6,663 bases of DNA from Prevotellamassilia sp. (GTDB lineage: Bacteria; Bacteroidota; Bacteroidia; Bacteroidales; Bacteroidaceae). Below are positions 5,603-6,663 of this stretch, piece by piece (position 1 is the first letter of the stretch; the number at the start of each line of letters is the position of its first letter). A model generated the notes under the pieces. It was not told where the DNA came from. It did no database searches and saw only the letters and a program-made list of their open reading frames with translations. The stretch spans positions 1 to 6,663 of the forward strand of contig JAHAWW010000194.1 in NCBI GenBank assembly GCA_018383375.1, in the 5' to 3' direction. The position numbers were made by a program, and so were the translations under genes.

Positions 5603-6663
5603 TTATCTGCCTAAAGCTCCTAGGTCGTCGTAGGCTGTCTGGAGGAAGGCGTGGGCGGCCTGTTGGCGCTCGGCCGAGGGCGTGGGGGTGTCGGCCAGGA
5701 TGCTGGCCGGCTTGGTGAGGATGTTGATGGCGGTGAACCCTCTCTGGTCGAGCCACCAGATGCCTTCGGGCCAGGCGTGGACGGCCGAGGGACGGGTATA
5801 GGTTTGCGAGAGCACGTCGCGGCTCCACTTGAAGTCGTCGTGTGGCAGCGAAAGTTGCCCCAGCAGGGTGGCGGGCAAGTCGCTCTGATTGCAGATCTGG
5901 TCTATCCGGCGCGGCCCTTTAATGGCGCCGCCGGTCCAAATCATCGGGATGTGGCTACGTCTTAGGTCGGTCTCTCTGAGGCCCTCGGGATAGGCGATGC
6001 CATGGTCGGGCAGGATGACGACAAGCGTGTTGTGCCATTGTGGCAGCTTCTTGAAAGCCTCGATGAATTGGCCCAGACTGTGGTCCAAGTAGGCCATGGC
6101 ATTGGCCACTTTGTCGCCCTTTATCCTGTCATAGGGCACACCCCATGGCTCATGGCTGGCCAGTGTCAGCAGGGCGGTGTGCCACGGCCGGTCTTTGGGT
6201 TTGGCTTTGATCATCTCCAGCAGCCGGCCAAAGACGATATGGTCTGCCACGCCCCAGTTGTGGGTCTGTCGCTCGGCATGGCTGAAACTGGTGTCGCCGT
6301 AAGTCTTTTCGTAGCCCGTGGCCAGGAGGTATCCGTTGGTGCCGGTGAAGTTGATGTCGCCGCCGTAGAGGAAGTCTGTTGAATAGCCGGCCTTTTTGAG
6401 CGAATGGGCAATGCCGGGCAGGGCGGCGGCTTTGCCGGGCAATTTCATTACGCTGACGTCGGGGAAGGCCGGGTAGCCGCTCAAGGCACTCACTGTGCCG
6501 CGGTCGGTGCGGAACGAGTTGGCATAGCACTGTGTAAAGCAGACGCCTTCGCCGGCCAGACGGTTGAGGTGGGGCGTCACTTTGGGGTCGGCCAGTGAGT
6601 CGATGGCGTGAACGAAGGTGCCGCCACAGCCTTCCATCAGAATGATGAGCACGTTGGGTCTGC
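5603..6663 (-). CDS. LtaS-like sulfatase-fold phosphoglycerol/phosphoethanolamine transferase, N-terminus cut by window
   Basis: C-terminal catalytic domain of an alkaline-phosphatase-superfamily (PF00884-type) membrane enzyme. The reading frame stays open to the window edge, with R-P-N encoded just before the first possible start (GTG, 6650-6652). That GTG falls inside the conserved R-P-N-V-L-I-I-L-M-E strand, so it is not the true start: the gene is partial, and its usual N-terminal membrane helices lie outside. Counting from that GTG, the expected metal and nucleophile residues are E7, T49 (F-R-T-D-R-G; the likely threonine nucleophile), D216-H217 (P-D-H-G) and substrate histidine H167 (S-H-E-P-W), as in lipoteichoic acid synthase. 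A threonine rather than Cys/Ser in a C-x-P-x-R motif argues against a true sulfatase. A Gram-negative bacterium has no classical lipoteichoic acid, so the acceptor (glycan, lipid or other envelope polymer) is unknown. Stop TAA at 5603-5605; nadA follows after 27 bp. Confidence 0.9.
   Translation of the reverse strand, partial: RPNVLIILMEGCGGTFVHAIDSLADPKVTPHLNRLAGEGVCFTQCYANSFRTDRGTVSALSGYPAFPDVSVMKLPGKAAALPGIAHSLKKAGYSTDFLYGGDINFTGTNGYLLATGYEKTYGDTSFSHAERQTHNWGVADHIVFGRLLEMIKAKPKDRPWHTALLTLASHEPWGVPYDRIKGDKVANAMAYLDHSLGQFIEAFKKLPQWHNTLVVILPDHGIAYPEGLRETDLRRSHIPMIWTGGAIKGPRRIDQICNQSDLPATLLGQLSLPHDDFKWSRDVLSQTYTRPSAVHAWPEGIWWLDQRGFTAINILTKPASILADTPTPSAERQQAAHAFLQTAYDDLGALGR

Overview
The window looks like chromosomal DNA from a Bacteroidales bacterium, most likely in or near Prevotellaceae. 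The evidence is a DUF4491-type small membrane protein (a family I know from Bacteroidetes), an animal-type glutaminyl cyclase lipoprotein of the kind described in Porphyromonas, Tannerella and Prevotella, a candidate TAnnTTTG-type promoter, and no strong Shine-Dalgarno sequences ahead of the genes. Species cannot be settled from the sequence alone.

All seven genes lie on the minus strand, so transcription runs from high to low coordinates: (1) 5603-6663, the catalytic domain of an LTA-synthase/phosphoglycerol-transferase-like alkaline-phosphatase-superfamily protein, cut off at its N-terminus by the window edge; (2) 4577-5575, nadA, quinolinate synthase; (3) 3818-4411, an Lrp/AsnC-type regulator with an extra charged C-terminal tail; (4) 3444-3755, a DUF4491 membrane protein; then a strong intrinsic-terminator hairpin at 3350-3388; (5) 1563-3332, an in-frame fusion of a PuuD-like gamma-glutamyl hydrolase (peptidase C26, class I GATase fold) with an M19 membrane/renal-type dipeptidase; (6) 506-1510, a lipoprotein M28-fold glutaminyl cyclase; (7) 9-431, sufE.

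The spacing suggests transcription units. Genes 1 and 2 are 27 bp apart and probably co-transcribed. Gene 3 has a 165-bp upstream gap holding a candidate promoter and may be read together with gene 4 up to the terminator. Genes 5, 6 and 7 follow with gaps of 52 and 74 bp. No gene-free stretch exceeds 165 bp. I see no tRNA, rRNA, CRISPR array, insertion sequence or phage gene.

Most of the window is housekeeping or peptide metabolism. The most distinctive item is the two-enzyme fusion, in which both active sites look complete: one polypeptide could remove a gamma-glutamyl group and then split the remaining dipeptide. Its start codon sits only 29 nt past the terminator stem, with no recognisable promoter between. 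I did not find a convincing new defence or mobile system.
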